Assembly: GCA_902594875.1 (NCBI GenBank)
Contig: CACJNU010000005.1
Span: 1-64,000, forward strand
Direction: 5' to 3'
Source: an uncultured Prochlorococcus sp.
GTDB taxonomy: Bacteria > Cyanobacteriota > Cyanobacteriia > PCC-6307 > Cyanobiaceae
Length of the DNA stretch: 64,000 nucleotides
Shown: in pieces, positions 44,119 through 54,034 of the stretch
Layout of the letters: each line of letters begins with the position of its first letter
Numbering within the stretch: position 1 is the first letter of the stretch
Program-made: the position numbers and the translations under genes
The notes under the pieces: generated by a model
Told to the model about the DNA's origin: nothing
What the model saw: only the letters and a program-made list of their open reading frames with translations
Database searches by the model: none

Positions 44119-44812
44119 ATTCAAACTTCAATTTATATTTATTTGTTTTGATAGCATGAATAGAAGGATCACCAACTTTTGAACCATAAGAAGCAACATA
44201 TTGCACTCCACAAATTGATGGTTTGATTGAATTATCAACTTCCAATATTTCTTCAGAACATTTTTGAAATTTACTAATGGTCTCTACCTGATTAATCCTT
44301 GAAGCACCTGGCTTATGTGCTGTTTGTATAACTAGCTCATCTGCGAAAAAAGTATCATTATCTTGAATTTGATTTCTCCCTGTAATTCTTGAATCAATAT
44401 AAAAATCATCTTTTAAATAAGTAATTTGATTATTAATAGATTGAGGATCATTTACAACCTTGATTAAGGTTTCACCAAATATTGCTTTTCCAATAGACTC
44501 AGAATTTTTTGCACGATTACCAACAATTAAATCTGAATCATTCTTAAAGAAATTTACTTTATAAATAACTGGCTCTTCTGAATCATTAACTATATCTTGA
44601 GAAGTAACCAGCCAATTCCCCTCAAACCATTTAGGATAAATTAAGTCCTTGGAAGTATCCGATAATTTAAAATTTGGCATATATAATTCTGGCCATTGAT
44701 TTACACGATTTTCCAAAAACTCTCGTACGTTAGAATCAACTAGAGCAAAAGAACTTTCTAAAAAAATTCCTTGAAAAATCAAGCAAATAATTAATCCAAG
44801 AAGAATTTTCAT
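44105..44812 (-). CDS. Conserved hypothetical, signal-peptide-bearing protein
   Basis: N-terminal signal peptide-like segment (LLGLIICLIFQGIFLESSFA); WFEGNWLVTSQ; possible DUF6816. Confidence 0.7.
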   Translation of the reverse strand: MKILLGLIICLIFQGIFLESSFALVDSNVREFLENRVNQWPELYMPNFKLSDTSKDLIYPKWFEGNWLVTSQDIVNDSEEPVIYKVNFFKNDSDLIVGNRAKNSESIGKAIFGETLIKVVNDPQSINNQITYLKDDFYIDSRITGRNQIQDNDTFFADELVIQTAHKPGASRINQVETISKFQKCSEEILEVDNSIKPSICGVQYVASYGSKVGDPSIHAIKTNKYKLKFEFIES

Positions 44813-44813
44813 T

Positions 44814-45071
44814 ATGTCAAATCCACTAATAAGAGCAACAGATCATTATGTATTATTAGAGCCAGATTCAAAGGAAAAAATTGTATCAAAGCAAGAAGCA
44901 ATTTTATGGTTGAAGAATTGGCTTAATAAGATAGAAACACAAACAATATATCAGAATATAGAAGATCCTGATCAGGATTTTTTTGAAGAATTATTGGAAA
45001 GTACTTATGAATTAGAAATAAAATTAGGATACATTATCAAATGGTTTGCAGTAAGAATTGAACCAGATTAA
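44814..45071 (+). CDS. CRR7-like (chlororespiratory reduction 7) small protein
   Basis: 85 aa; NPLIRATDHYVLLEPDSKEKIVSKQEAILWLKNWL...YELEIKLGYIIKWFAVRIE resembles CRR7 domain from memory. Confidence 0.5.
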   Translation: MSNPLIRATDHYVLLEPDSKEKIVSKQEAILWLKNWLNKIETQTIYQNIEDPDQDFFEELLESTYELEIKLGYIIKWFAVRIEPD

Positions 45072-45625
45072 ATGATTATTTCTTTATGAATCGCATTAAT
45101 TATTTTCATAGCAACTTCTTCAATATTTTCTTTTTTTACTTGAATTCTTAAATCTGCTTGAGAATACAAATTTTCTCTAGATTGAAAAATGCTCATATAT
45201 AGATCATCTAGATTCTTTCCCTGAAGAAGTGGCCTATTTTCAATTTCATTTTTCAATCTTTCAATTGCTATATCTTTGTCGAGATCTATCCAAGCAATTA
45301 TTCCTTGTCTTAAGATGCCCCAGTTTTCCGATTTGGTAACTATTCCTCCCCCAGTTGAGATTACTAATGAAGGAATTTTGATAGTTTCTTTAAGGCAGTT
45401 AGCTTCTAATTCGCGAAAATTATCTTCTCCTTCATCCTTAAAAATTTGATTGATAGATTTTTTTGCCAACTTCTCTATTAATGAATCTAAATCAATGTAT
45501 TTATACTTCAATAATTCAGCCAGCTTCAAACCAGTTTGTGACTTGCCAGAACCCATCATTCCTATTAAAAAAATGCTTCTACCTTTAATAGCATGAACTG
45601 TTTTTTTGATAATGGATTGTTCCAT
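45068..45625 (-). CDS. aroK: Shikimate kinase
   Basis: LIGMMGSGKSQTGLKLAE, YIDLDSLIE, STGGGIV. Confidence 0.95.
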   Translation of the reverse strand: MEQSIIKKTVHAIKGRSIFLIGMMGSGKSQTGLKLAELLKYKYIDLDSLIEKLAKKSINQIFKDEGEDNFRELEANCLKETIKIPSLVISTGGGIVTKSENWGILRQGIIAWIDLDKDIAIERLKNEIENRPLLQGKNLDDLYMSIFQSRENLYSQADLRIQVKKENIEEVAMKIINAIHKEIII

Positions 45626-45675
45626 AAAGACAAAAGCGTATTTAAAACCTTAAGATAGTATTATCGCAGACAGGT

Positions 45676-46602
45676 ATGACTTCTACACAACCCAAACCAT
45701 CTCATGGAAAAGGACGTGAATGCGTCATAACTCGACGTGCCTGCTTTAGTTCTAGTCACCGTTATTGGCTTCCTGAAAAAAGCCCAGAAGAAAATTTATC
45801 TCTTTTTGGAAAGTGCAGTATTGCACCAGGTCATGGTCATAATTATGAACTTATTGTTTCAATGGGTGGAGAACTAGACTCTGATGGAATGGTACTTAAT
45901 CTCTCTGATGTAAAACACTCCATTAAAGATAAGGTTACTGGACAATTAGATTTTTGTTTTTTAAATGATGTCTGGCCTGAATTTAATGTTAATAATCAAG
46001 AAGGTATACTTCCCACAACTGAAGCATTAGTAAAGGTCATTTGGAGTCGTCTGAAGGATGATTTACCTCTTACAAGTCTAAGACTTTATGAAAACCCCAA
46101 TTTATGGGCAGATTATTTTGGAAAAAACATGGAAGCATTTTTAACAGTACAAACTCATTTTGCAGCCGCTCATAGACTTGCAAAAGAAGAGATATCCTTT
46201 GATGAAAACAAAAAAATCTATGGGAAATGTGCCAGAGTTAATGGACATGGTCATAACTATCTTGTCGATATAACTGTAAAAGGAGACATTGATAAAAGAA
46301 CAGGAGTGGTTTGCGACTTATCTGCCCTCCAAGAGATAATCAACGATTTAGTTGTTGAACAACTTGATCATACTTTTCTAAATAAAGACATCGAATTTTT
46401 CCAAAATTGTGTTCCAACTGCTGAAAATATAGCTTTATATATTTCTGATATTCTTAAAAATCCAATACATGAACTTGGTGCAACATTACACAAAATAAGA
46501 CTCCAAGAGAGCCCAAATAATGCTGCAGAAATTTATGTTGATCAAAAGCTAACCAATTCATTGAAGTTGAAATTTGAAAATAGTTTAGTCTCACAAACTT
46601 GA
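45676..46602 (+). CDS. Tandem-domain 6-pyruvoyl-tetrahydropterin synthase family protein
   Basis: Two PTPS/QueD units: FSSSHRY...GKCSIAPGHGHNYEL and FAAAHRL...GKCARVNGHGHNYLV. Confidence 0.92.
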   Translation: MTSTQPKPSHGKGRECVITRRACFSSSHRYWLPEKSPEENLSLFGKCSIAPGHGHNYELIVSMGGELDSDGMVLNLSDVKHSIKDKVTGQLDFCFLNDVWPEFNVNNQEGILPTTEALVKVIWSRLKDDLPLTSLRLYENPNLWADYFGKNMEAFLTVQTHFAAAHRLAKEEISFDENKKIYGKCARVNGHGHNYLVDITVKGDIDKRTGVVCDLSALQEIINDLVVEQLDHTFLNKDIEFFQNCVPTAENIALYISDILKNPIHELGATLHKIRLQESPNNAAEIYVDQKLTNSLKLKFENSLVSQT

Positions 46603-47249
46603 GTATCCCAAGAGTAATAATTGTTATAGCATCTAGTCTTGATGGGAGAATTGCATTTCCTGGAGGTGGAGAATCGCATCTTGGAAGCGAAGAAGATAAG
46701 AAAATGTTAAATCAACACTTATCAATAGTGGACGCCACCATTTTTGGTTTAGGTACTTTAATAGCTCATCAATCAACTTATCTAATTAAAAATCTCAATG
46801 GTAATGACGATGTAACAATATCAAAAAAACAACCAATTTCTATAGTTGCTTCAAATAGCAAAAAATTTAACAGTAATTGGAAATACTTTCGTCAACCAAT
46901 TAGAAGATGGCTAATAAGCTCAAGCAAAGTTGATAATTCTTCAAATAATGACTTCGAGAAACAACTCTTTTTCGAAGATTCATGGAGTAAAACTTTAATT
47001 TCACTTAAAAAACAAGGGATAAATGATCTAGCTCTTTTAGGAGGTGCAAAACTTATAAATTCATTCATAAAAGAGGATCTAATAACAGATATAAAAATTA
47101 CAATAATTCCACAAATTATTGGAGGTAAATATACATGGATCCCTCCAGAAAAAACAAATGAGATTTTTAATCTCAAAAGACTATGGGAAATAAAATCAGT
47201 TAAAAATTTAATGAATAATGAAATCCATATTCATTACAAAAAAATTTGA
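46599..47249 (+). CDS. RibD C-terminal / DHFR-like reductase domain protein
   Basis: VIIVIASSLDGRIAFPGGGESHLGSEEDKKMLN; LALLGGAKLINSFIKEDLITDIKITIIPQIIGGK; TTG start overlapping previous stop (TTGA). Confidence 0.88.
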   Translation: MSIPRVIIVIASSLDGRIAFPGGGESHLGSEEDKKMLNQHLSIVDATIFGLGTLIAHQSTYLIKNLNGNDDVTISKKQPISIVASNSKKFNSNWKYFRQPIRRWLISSSKVDNSSNNDFEKQLFFEDSWSKTLISLKKQGINDLALLGGAKLINSFIKEDLITDIKITIIPQIIGGKYTWIPPEKTNEIFNLKRLWEIKSVKNLMNNEIHIHYKKI

Positions 47250-47266
47250 AATAGATTAAATATTAA

Positions 47267-48421
47267 ATGAACCAAAAAATACATAAAGTTGAAGTCAAAT
47301 TATCAATTAAGGAAATCTCCAAGGAGATATGGAATGAATTAACAAATGAAATCAATAATCCATTCTATGAATGGACTTGGCTTAAAAATCTTGAAATATC
47401 AAAAAGTGTCTCAAGAGAAACTGGTTGGCAATCTCTATATTTTGTTGCTTATAAAAATGAAGAAATATTAGGAATTGCTCCACTTTTTTTAAAAAATCAT
47501 AGCTATGGAGAATTCATTTTTGATCAATCATTTGCAAGATTGGCTCAAGAGCTGAATTTAAATTATTACCCTAAATTAATTGGAATGAGTCCTTATAGTC
47601 CCGTAAATGGATATCAATTTCTTTATAAAAAAAATGAAGATAAGAAAGAAATTACAAATTTACTCATAAACCATATCGAAAGCTTCGCAATTACAAACAA
47701 AATTTTAAGTTGTAATTTTTTATATATTGATGAAAGCTGGGGCGACCATCTTAAATCTTTGGGATACCATGAATGGATAAATTCCAGCAGTGAATGGAGG
47801 AGTAATGGAGAAAAAACGTTTGATGATTTTCTTTCAAGATTTAACTCTAATCAGAGAAAAAATATAAAAAAAGAGAGGAAATCAATTACTAAACAAGATA
47901 TTAAAATAAAAATTTTTAATGAAATTGATATCAACCAAGAAATACTCGAAAAAATGCATGATTTTTATGAACAGCATTGTTCGAGGTGGGGAGTCTGGGG
48001 AAGTAAATATTTAACTCCTACATTTTTCGAAAAAATTCTTGATAATAAAAAAAATCTTTTACTTTTTAGCGCATCAAAAAATGATTCGAATGAAATTTTT
48101 GCTATGTCTATGTGCGTTAAAAATAAAAACAACTTATGGGGTAGATATTGGGGTAGTCAAGAAGAAATATCTAATTTACATTTTGAATTATGCTACTACC
48201 AGCCAATTGAATGGGCAATAAAAAATAGTATCCATTTGTTTGATCCTGGAGCAGGCGGGAAACATAAAAGAAGGAGGGGGTTTTTTGCGAAAAGCACCAT
48301 TAGCTTGCATAAGTGGTTTGATAAAAATATGGAAAATATAATTTATCCTTGGCTAAATGAAGTTAATAAACAAACTAAGATGGAAATTGATATTGAAAAT
48401 AAATCTATACCCTTTAAATAA
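47267..48421 (+). CDS. GNAT/FemAB-like family protein (DUF482)
   Basis: FLSRFNSNQRKNIKKERKSI, FYEQHCSRWG, LFDPGAGGKHKRRRGF. Confidence 0.85.
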   Translation: MNQKIHKVEVKLSIKEISKEIWNELTNEINNPFYEWTWLKNLEISKSVSRETGWQSLYFVAYKNEEILGIAPLFLKNHSYGEFIFDQSFARLAQELNLNYYPKLIGMSPYSPVNGYQFLYKKNEDKKEITNLLINHIESFAITNKILSCNFLYIDESWGDHLKSLGYHEWINSSSEWRSNGEKTFDDFLSRFNSNQRKNIKKERKSITKQDIKIKIFNEIDINQEILEKMHDFYEQHCSRWGVWGSKYLTPTFFEKILDNKKNLLLFSASKNDSNEIFAMSMCVKNKNNLWGRYWGSQEEISNLHFELCYYQPIEWAIKNSIHLFDPGAGGKHKRRRGFFAKSTISLHKWFDKNMENIIYPWLNEVNKQTKMEIDIENKSIPFK

Positions 48422-48481
48422 AAAATTATTTAGCTTTACCAAAGATTATATTAGTAATATAGTTTTTATTAACTTCTAAGA

Positions 48482-48868
48482 ATGGATTCTAGTAAAAGTT
48501 TCGATGAAAAAATAAATATTGATGATAATCTATCCAACCGATATATAGACTTAGATCCAAACGGTTATTTTATTATAAAAGTAGATTTAGAAGAAAATAA
48601 AATAATTTTAGAGCACTTTTTAAATAACATCGATGAGGAAGGCTATGCGCTTGACCCAGAAACAAATGAACCAATCAAATGCGACTCTCAAAATAAAAGA
48701 GTTAGTAATGAAGTTTTTAAAGGTATTAGCGCGAAACAACTTGGAATATTGATCACTGAAGAAAGAAATGACTTAATAACCAGATTCGACCATGCTCTAT
48801 ATTTAGGCCGGGAACTACAAAAAGCAGAAGAATGTTTATACAAAAAATTACCCTATATCCAAGATTAA
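48482..48868 (+). CDS. DUF4346-like conserved hypothetical protein
   Basis: YIDLDPNGYFIIKVDLEENKIILEHF...GISAKQLGILITEERNDLITRFDHALYLGRELQKAE. Confidence 0.65.
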   Translation: MDSSKSFDEKINIDDNLSNRYIDLDPNGYFIIKVDLEENKIILEHFLNNIDEEGYALDPETNEPIKCDSQNKRVSNEVFKGISAKQLGILITEERNDLITRFDHALYLGRELQKAEECLYKKLPYIQD

Positions 48869-48932
48869 GAAATTAAACGAAAAAATCTAATCTTTTCATC
48901 TGATGTTAAATTAATTAAAAATAAAAAAATTA

Positions 48933-49025
48933 ATGAACATCATTTTCTATTTTGCATTTATTGGTTTTGGTTTTGGAGCTGCTTTCGCATTAGATAAGCT
49001 CTTAAGAGCAGTTAAATTAATTTAA
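48933..49025 (+). CDS. petL: Cytochrome b6f subunit PetL-like 30 aa membrane peptide
   Basis: MNIIFYFAFIGFGFGAAFALDKLLRAVKLI; single TM helix ending in KLI as in cyanobacterial PetL; missing from the ORF track. Confidence 0.65.
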   Translation: MNIIFYFAFIGFGFGAAFALDKLLRAVKLI

Positions 49026-49029
49026 AAAA

Positions 49030-50394
49030 CTACAAAATTTTAATAGTCTCTCCATACAAGTCATATTCATCCGCAAAGGAAATATTTGCTTCAACAAATT
49101 TACCAATATAATTTTTCAAATCAATTTTATCTCTAACAGATAAAATTACAGTTCCATCAATTTCAGGAGCGAAATTGTAAGACCGACCTATTAATTCGTT
49201 ATTGTCTGATATTTTTTCTACCAAAATCTTCATTTTGGAACCAACATATATCTGATTTTTATCTTTAGAAATATTTTGTTGCACTGAAATAACGTTATCT
49301 TTTCTTGCCTCTGCAACCTCTGGAGATACCTTATTTGGCAAGTGAAAAGCTGCAGTTCCTTCCTCAGGAGAAAAAATAAACACTCCCACATGATCAAATT
49401 TGTGCCTATCCAAAAATTCGAGAAGATTTTCAAAATGTTCTTTTTTTTCTCCTGGGAAACCAACAATGAGACTAGTTCTTAATACAGCAGATGGAATTTC
49501 TTCTCTAATTTTCTCTAAAATTGAATCATTCAAAGAAGCTTGCCAAGGTCTGTTCATACTCTTCAACACATCTGGATGACTATGCTGCAGTGGCAAATCA
49601 AAGTAAGGAACAATATTCTTTGAATCTTTGAAAGCTCTAATAACTTCATCAGTTAAACCTGTTGGATAAGCATAATGTATCCTTATCCAAGGAATTGGAA
49701 CTTTAGAAAGCTCATTCAAAAGTTTGGCTAATGATGGTTTTCCATAAATATCTTGACCATAATTAGTTGTTATTTGACTAATTAATATGATTTCTTGAAT
49801 ACCCTTTTTTGCAAGACTTTTGGCTTCTGAAACTATAGATTCTATTGTTCTACTTCTTTGAGGACCTCTCAACTTAGGAATAATACAAAAAGCGCAATTA
49901 TAGTTGCAGCCTTCAGCAATGCGAAGATAAGCAACAAATTTATTTTTTTCTACAAAACGAGGCATTTCCTCATCCGCAATAAATTCAGGTATTTTTGAAA
50001 CTTCATTAACGATTTCCCCTTTTTCTACTCTTTCTAAAACATTTGCTATCTTTTGATAATCTCCTGTTCCAACCAAACCTTTTATTTCAGGGATTTCTTT
50101 TATCAGCTCATCTTTAAAATGCTGAGCCATACAGCCTGCAACTATTACTTCCTTTCCTTGATTTGTATATTCTAGAATTTTTCTAATAGATTCTTCTCTA
50201 GCTGTTTCAATAAAACTGCAAGTATTTACAACAACAACATTTGCATTATTTATATTGGTGTCAACTTCATAACCCGCTTTATCTAATAAGCCTTGCATAT
50301 GTTCAGTATCAACAAGATTTTTCTCACAACCAACATGACTGAATGCAATCTTAGATAGTTTTTTTTCTTTTACATTGAGACTATTTTTTTTCAC
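49030..50394 (-). CDS. rimO: Ribosomal protein S12 methylthiotransferase
   Basis: MiaB/RimO family: [33 protein letters not shown]-terminal TRAM. Confidence 0.95.
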   Translation of the reverse strand: MKKNSLNVKEKKLSKIAFSHVGCEKNLVDTEHMQGLLDKAGYEVDTNINNANVVVVNTCSFIETAREESIRKILEYTNQGKEVIVAGCMAQHFKDELIKEIPEIKGLVGTGDYQKIANVLERVEKGEIVNEVSKIPEFIADEEMPRFVEKNKFVAYLRIAEGCNYNCAFCIIPKLRGPQRSRTIESIVSEAKSLAKKGIQEIILISQITTNYGQDIYGKPSLAKLLNELSKVPIPWIRIHYAYPTGLTDEVIRAFKDSKNIVPYFDLPLQHSHPDVLKSMNRPWQASLNDSILEKIREEIPSAVLRTSLIVGFPGEKKEHFENLLEFLDRHKFDHVGVFIFSPEEGTAAFHLPNKVSPEVAEARKDNVISVQQNISKDKNQIYVGSKMKILVEKISDNNELIGRSYNFAPEIDGTVILSVRDKIDLKNYIGKFVEANISFADEYDLYGETIKIL

Positions 50395-50498
50395 AACTTG
50401 AAAAATAAGAATTAAAAAATTTAAATAGCATTTCGTATATAACTCTCATGCCAAGATAATATTAGGATAGATAATGTAAATGACAAACTTTATTTTTT

Positions 50499-51434
50499 AT
50501 GGCCCTTAAGACTTTGAACAGAAGAAATAAAAAAGATTTGAAATGGCCAAAAATCATAATCGCAATTCTTAGCACCATAGGCATAGTTGATACAGGTTCG
50601 ATTACTTTAAAAAACTGGGGATTATTTACATCGCTTTCATGCCCAGGGATACAAAATGGTTGTGAAACAGTTTTAAATAGTCCTTGGGGTACTTTATTTG
50701 AAAACAATCAAGTTAATATTCCTCTCTCATTAGCTGGATTTATAACATATTTATCAATATTAGTTATCACAATAATACTCTCGCTTAATTTAATTTCCCC
50801 AAAAGAAAAACTAAATCAGTTTTTATGGTGGTTGGTCTTTCTAATATCTTGTGCGTCATCAACATTTAGCTTTTTATTAATAAATATAATGTTTTTTAAG
50901 ATTCAAGCATATTGCTTTTTTTGTATACTTTCAGCAATTTTATCGTTTTCTATCTTTATAATTTCTATGATTGGAGCAAAGTTCGAAAGTAGAGAACCTA
51001 TGATTTTTAGAGGTTTCATTGTAGCCATTAGTGTCCTGCTAGGGGGCCTAATTTGGTCAACAAACGTTGACCCCTCTAATGCAATTGATGTTTCAAAACC
51101 CACTGAAAATGTATCGCCAATAATTACCACTTCAAGTTCTCCCCAGAAGGTAAAGTTTGCAAAATTTTTAAGTGAAAACAATATTGTTATGTATAGTGCA
51201 TACTGGTGCCCGCATTGCCACGATCAAAAACAATTATTTGGTAAACAAGCAGTTAAAGAATTAAAAGTAGTTGAGTGTGCTAAAGATGGTAAAGATAATG
51301 AGTATGAGCTATGCCAAACTAAGGGAATCAGTGGATTTCCTTCTTGGGAAATAAATGGGGAAATTATTAGTGGTACGCGTGACTTAAATGAATTAGCAAC
51401 AAAAACCGACTATCAAGGAGATCTTAATTTTTAA
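50499..51434 (+). CDS. VKOR-thioredoxin-like fusion protein (disulfide bond formation)
   Basis: Four-TM VKOR region with AYCFFCILSA (CxxC), then Trx-like SAYWCPHCHDQKQLF. Confidence 0.92.
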   Translation: MALKTLNRRNKKDLKWPKIIIAILSTIGIVDTGSITLKNWGLFTSLSCPGIQNGCETVLNSPWGTLFENNQVNIPLSLAGFITYLSILVITIILSLNLISPKEKLNQFLWWLVFLISCASSTFSFLLINIMFFKIQAYCFFCILSAILSFSIFIISMIGAKFESREPMIFRGFIVAISVLLGGLIWSTNVDPSNAIDVSKPTENVSPIITTSSSPQKVKFAKFLSENNIVMYSAYWCPHCHDQKQLFGKQAVKELKVVECAKDGKDNEYELCQTKGISGFPSWEINGEIISGTRDLNELATKTDYQGDLNF

Positions 51435-53091
51435 TAAATCTTTTTTGAATTTTTTGATCTAACTGTTGTCTAGTATGGCATTCCCAATTTTTATCTTTAT
51501 CAGGGAAATCATCTCTATAATGCCCTCCTCTACTTTCTTCTCTAAATAAACAAGCTTTTAATAAAGTTATGGTGGTTATTTGTCTATTCTTTAAATCTAG
51601 TAAAAGATTTAACGCTCTTCTATTACGTTCACTAAGTTTTATTTTTTGATCAAATTTTATTTTTTCAAGACTATTTAGTAAATCATTTTTATTTAATTTA
51701 TCTATATCATTTTGAATATAATTTAAAAATTTACTCATATTTACCTTATTTCGAGATACACCTAAATTTAACCAACATAGTTTTCTTAGTTCATCAATTT
51801 TTTCAGCAATTATAGAAATTTGATCTTCTCTAGGATCTTCAATATCAAAATCTTGAAATGATCTATCAAATTTTTCAACTTTAGAAAGGTCATTCAAAAC
51901 AATTAAAGACATTTTTCTTGCGAAAACAAGACACTCCATCAGTGAATTACTTGCCAGTCTATTAGCACCATGTACACCTGTAGAAGCCACTTCTCCAACG
52001 GCATATAATCCTTTTCTTGTTGAAGATGCATTCAGATCGGTTTTAACACCTCCCATCCAATAATGAGCTGCAGGAGCTACGGGAATAACCTCATTTAAAG
52101 GGTTAACGCCATATTCCTGACATCGACTTAAGATCGTGGGGAAGCGCTCTACAATTTTTTCAGGATCAATATACCGAAGATCTAAGCCAACATGTTCTAC
52201 ATTATTATCATGCATATTTTTCATAATTGCTCTACTTACCTGATCCCTAGTAGCTAGATCACGATTTTCAAGATTTTTAACTGGACTTTCACCATTTTTA
52301 TCAACTAATATCGCTCCTTCCCCTCTAAGCGCCTCAGATATTAAGAAGCAAGGTGCACCGTAAAATTTTAAAGCTGTTGGATGAAATTGCACAAACTCTA
52401 AATCTTCAATAGCAGCTCCTGCTTTCCATGCAAGAGCAATGCCTTCACCAGAGGATTGAGCAGGATTTGTTGTATTTGTAAATAAGTGCCCACCCCCACC
52501 TGTAGCCAAAACAACAGCTCTAGATTTAATCCAATATAAATTTGCTCCATCAAGAACCTGAACTCCTCTACATTCTTTATTGTCAATGAGAAGTTCGGTT
52601 ACTCTTACACCCCTGCAGTGAAGAATATTTTTTTGATTCTCGATATGATCTTCTAGAACTTCAACTAATGCTCGTCCAGTACGATCCTTAACATGTAAGA
52701 CTCTTCTTCGTGAATGGGCTGCTTCCAAGGTAGTAGCTAGTTGATCGGAACTTTGATCAAAAATCATCCCTAAATTCTGCAACCTTTCTACACAACCTGG
52801 AGCTTCTTTAACTAGCATTTCAACAGCTTGAAAATCACATAGTCCATCACCTGCTTTTAAAGTATCCTCAGCATGAAGATCAAATGAATCATCTTGTCTA
52901 ACAACAGATGCAATTCCGCCTTGAGCCCATCTACTGGAAGATACCTTACTAGTATTTCTATTTAAAAGAAGTACTTTTAAATTTGAGGGTAATTCAAGAC
53001 AAGTCATAAGGCCAGCAGCTCCAGCACCTATAACGATTACATCCCAATTATTTATTGGTATCGGTTCTTGCGAAAATGGAGGCCTTAACAT
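51424..53091 (-). CDS. nadB: L-aspartate oxidase
   Basis: FAD motif (VIVIGAGAAGLMTCLELP), SSRWAQGGIASV, HSRRRVLHVKDRTG. Confidence 0.96.
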   Translation of the reverse strand: MLRPPFSQEPIPINNWDVIVIGAGAAGLMTCLELPSNLKVLLLNRNTSKVSSSRWAQGGIASVVRQDDSFDLHAEDTLKAGDGLCDFQAVEMLVKEAPGCVERLQNLGMIFDQSSDQLATTLEAAHSRRRVLHVKDRTGRALVEVLEDHIENQKNILHCRGVRVTELLIDNKECRGVQVLDGANLYWIKSRAVVLATGGGGHLFTNTTNPAQSSGEGIALAWKAGAAIEDLEFVQFHPTALKFYGAPCFLISEALRGEGAILVDKNGESPVKNLENRDLATRDQVSRAIMKNMHDNNVEHVGLDLRYIDPEKIVERFPTILSRCQEYGVNPLNEVIPVAPAAHYWMGGVKTDLNASSTRKGLYAVGEVASTGVHGANRLASNSLMECLVFARKMSLIVLNDLSKVEKFDRSFQDFDIEDPREDQISIIAEKIDELRKLCWLNLGVSRNKVNMSKFLNYIQNDIDKLNKNDLLNSLEKIKFDQKIKLSERNRRALNLLLDLKNRQITTITLLKACLFREESRGGHYRDDFPDKDKNWECHTRQQLDQKIQKRFIKN

Positions 53092-53858
53092 TAAACCAAT
53101 CCACTAAAAGTTGGTTGCAGAATTGCTAAAACAATAAAAATACCATCAACAATTAATGTCGTTTGAATTACGTAACCAGAAACTAAGAGTGCCTTACCAC
53201 TAGTAGTATTAATTGTGCCAGAATCTAAAATTTCTTTTGAAATAAACCAAAGTATAAGAGCAACAAAAACGATAATAGATAATGATTTTATTTGAATAAG
53301 ATTCTCTGAAGTTTTTTGAAGAATCATGGGTGCATTTTCAGAATCTGCTGTAATTACCTGCCTCCATTGATCCATAACTCCGATTAAAAATATTGTAATG
53401 TCTGTAACTGCGGTTCCAAATAAAGAAGAGATATAAAAACTTGAACCTATTTTCCAGTTAGTACCAAATCCAATTAAAGCTAATGGGAGAACTACAGCTT
53501 CAACAGGTATGTGTAGGATAGGAAATGGGCTTAACCATCCCCAGAACAAGCATCCACCAAGCCAACTACCTGATATACCAAGTAATAATGAACTGACAAT
53601 AAACCATTTATTTGATCCTTTCTGATTCAAAACAATTGCCACTAAAACAATAGCAAAAGTAAAACAAAGAGCACTTATTGGTTCTAATCTAACCCAAGGG
53701 GCTTGAACAAAAATAGGTAAAATAATAAAAAAAGAAGACCACAATCTTAAAGATATAGGATTTGATAAAAAACTATTTTCATATGAATCAACTGTCTTGT
53801 GAGATTCATAGTTGAACTTATCTTTTACTTCTAAATTTTTTGTAATTAATTCTTTCAA
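53091..53858 (-). CDS. DUF3120-like multi-TM protein
   Basis: FVQAPWVRLEPISAL, GCLFWGWLSPFPILHIPVEAVVLPLALIG. Confidence 0.75.
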   Translation of the reverse strand: MKELITKNLEVKDKFNYESHKTVDSYENSFLSNPISLRLWSSFFIILPIFVQAPWVRLEPISALCFTFAIVLVAIVLNQKGSNKWFIVSSLLLGISGSWLGGCLFWGWLSPFPILHIPVEAVVLPLALIGFGTNWKIGSSFYISSLFGTAVTDITIFLIGVMDQWRQVITADSENAPMILQKTSENLIQIKSLSIIVFVALILWFISKEILDSGTINTTSGKALLVSGYVIQTTLIVDGIFIVLAILQPTFSGLV

Positions 53859-54034
53859 TGAAAAAGGTTATTTTAATTAATCTAAATCGTGTTTTAGAAA
53901 ACTGCGAATGCCTTATTTTAATAAATCAAAGGCCATTAATTTCACAACTGTATTTGGAATTTTAAAGGTATTTAATACACTTTGAGACACATATGAGTTT
54001 AGAATAAAAAAAGAATAATATTTAGAATCTAATT

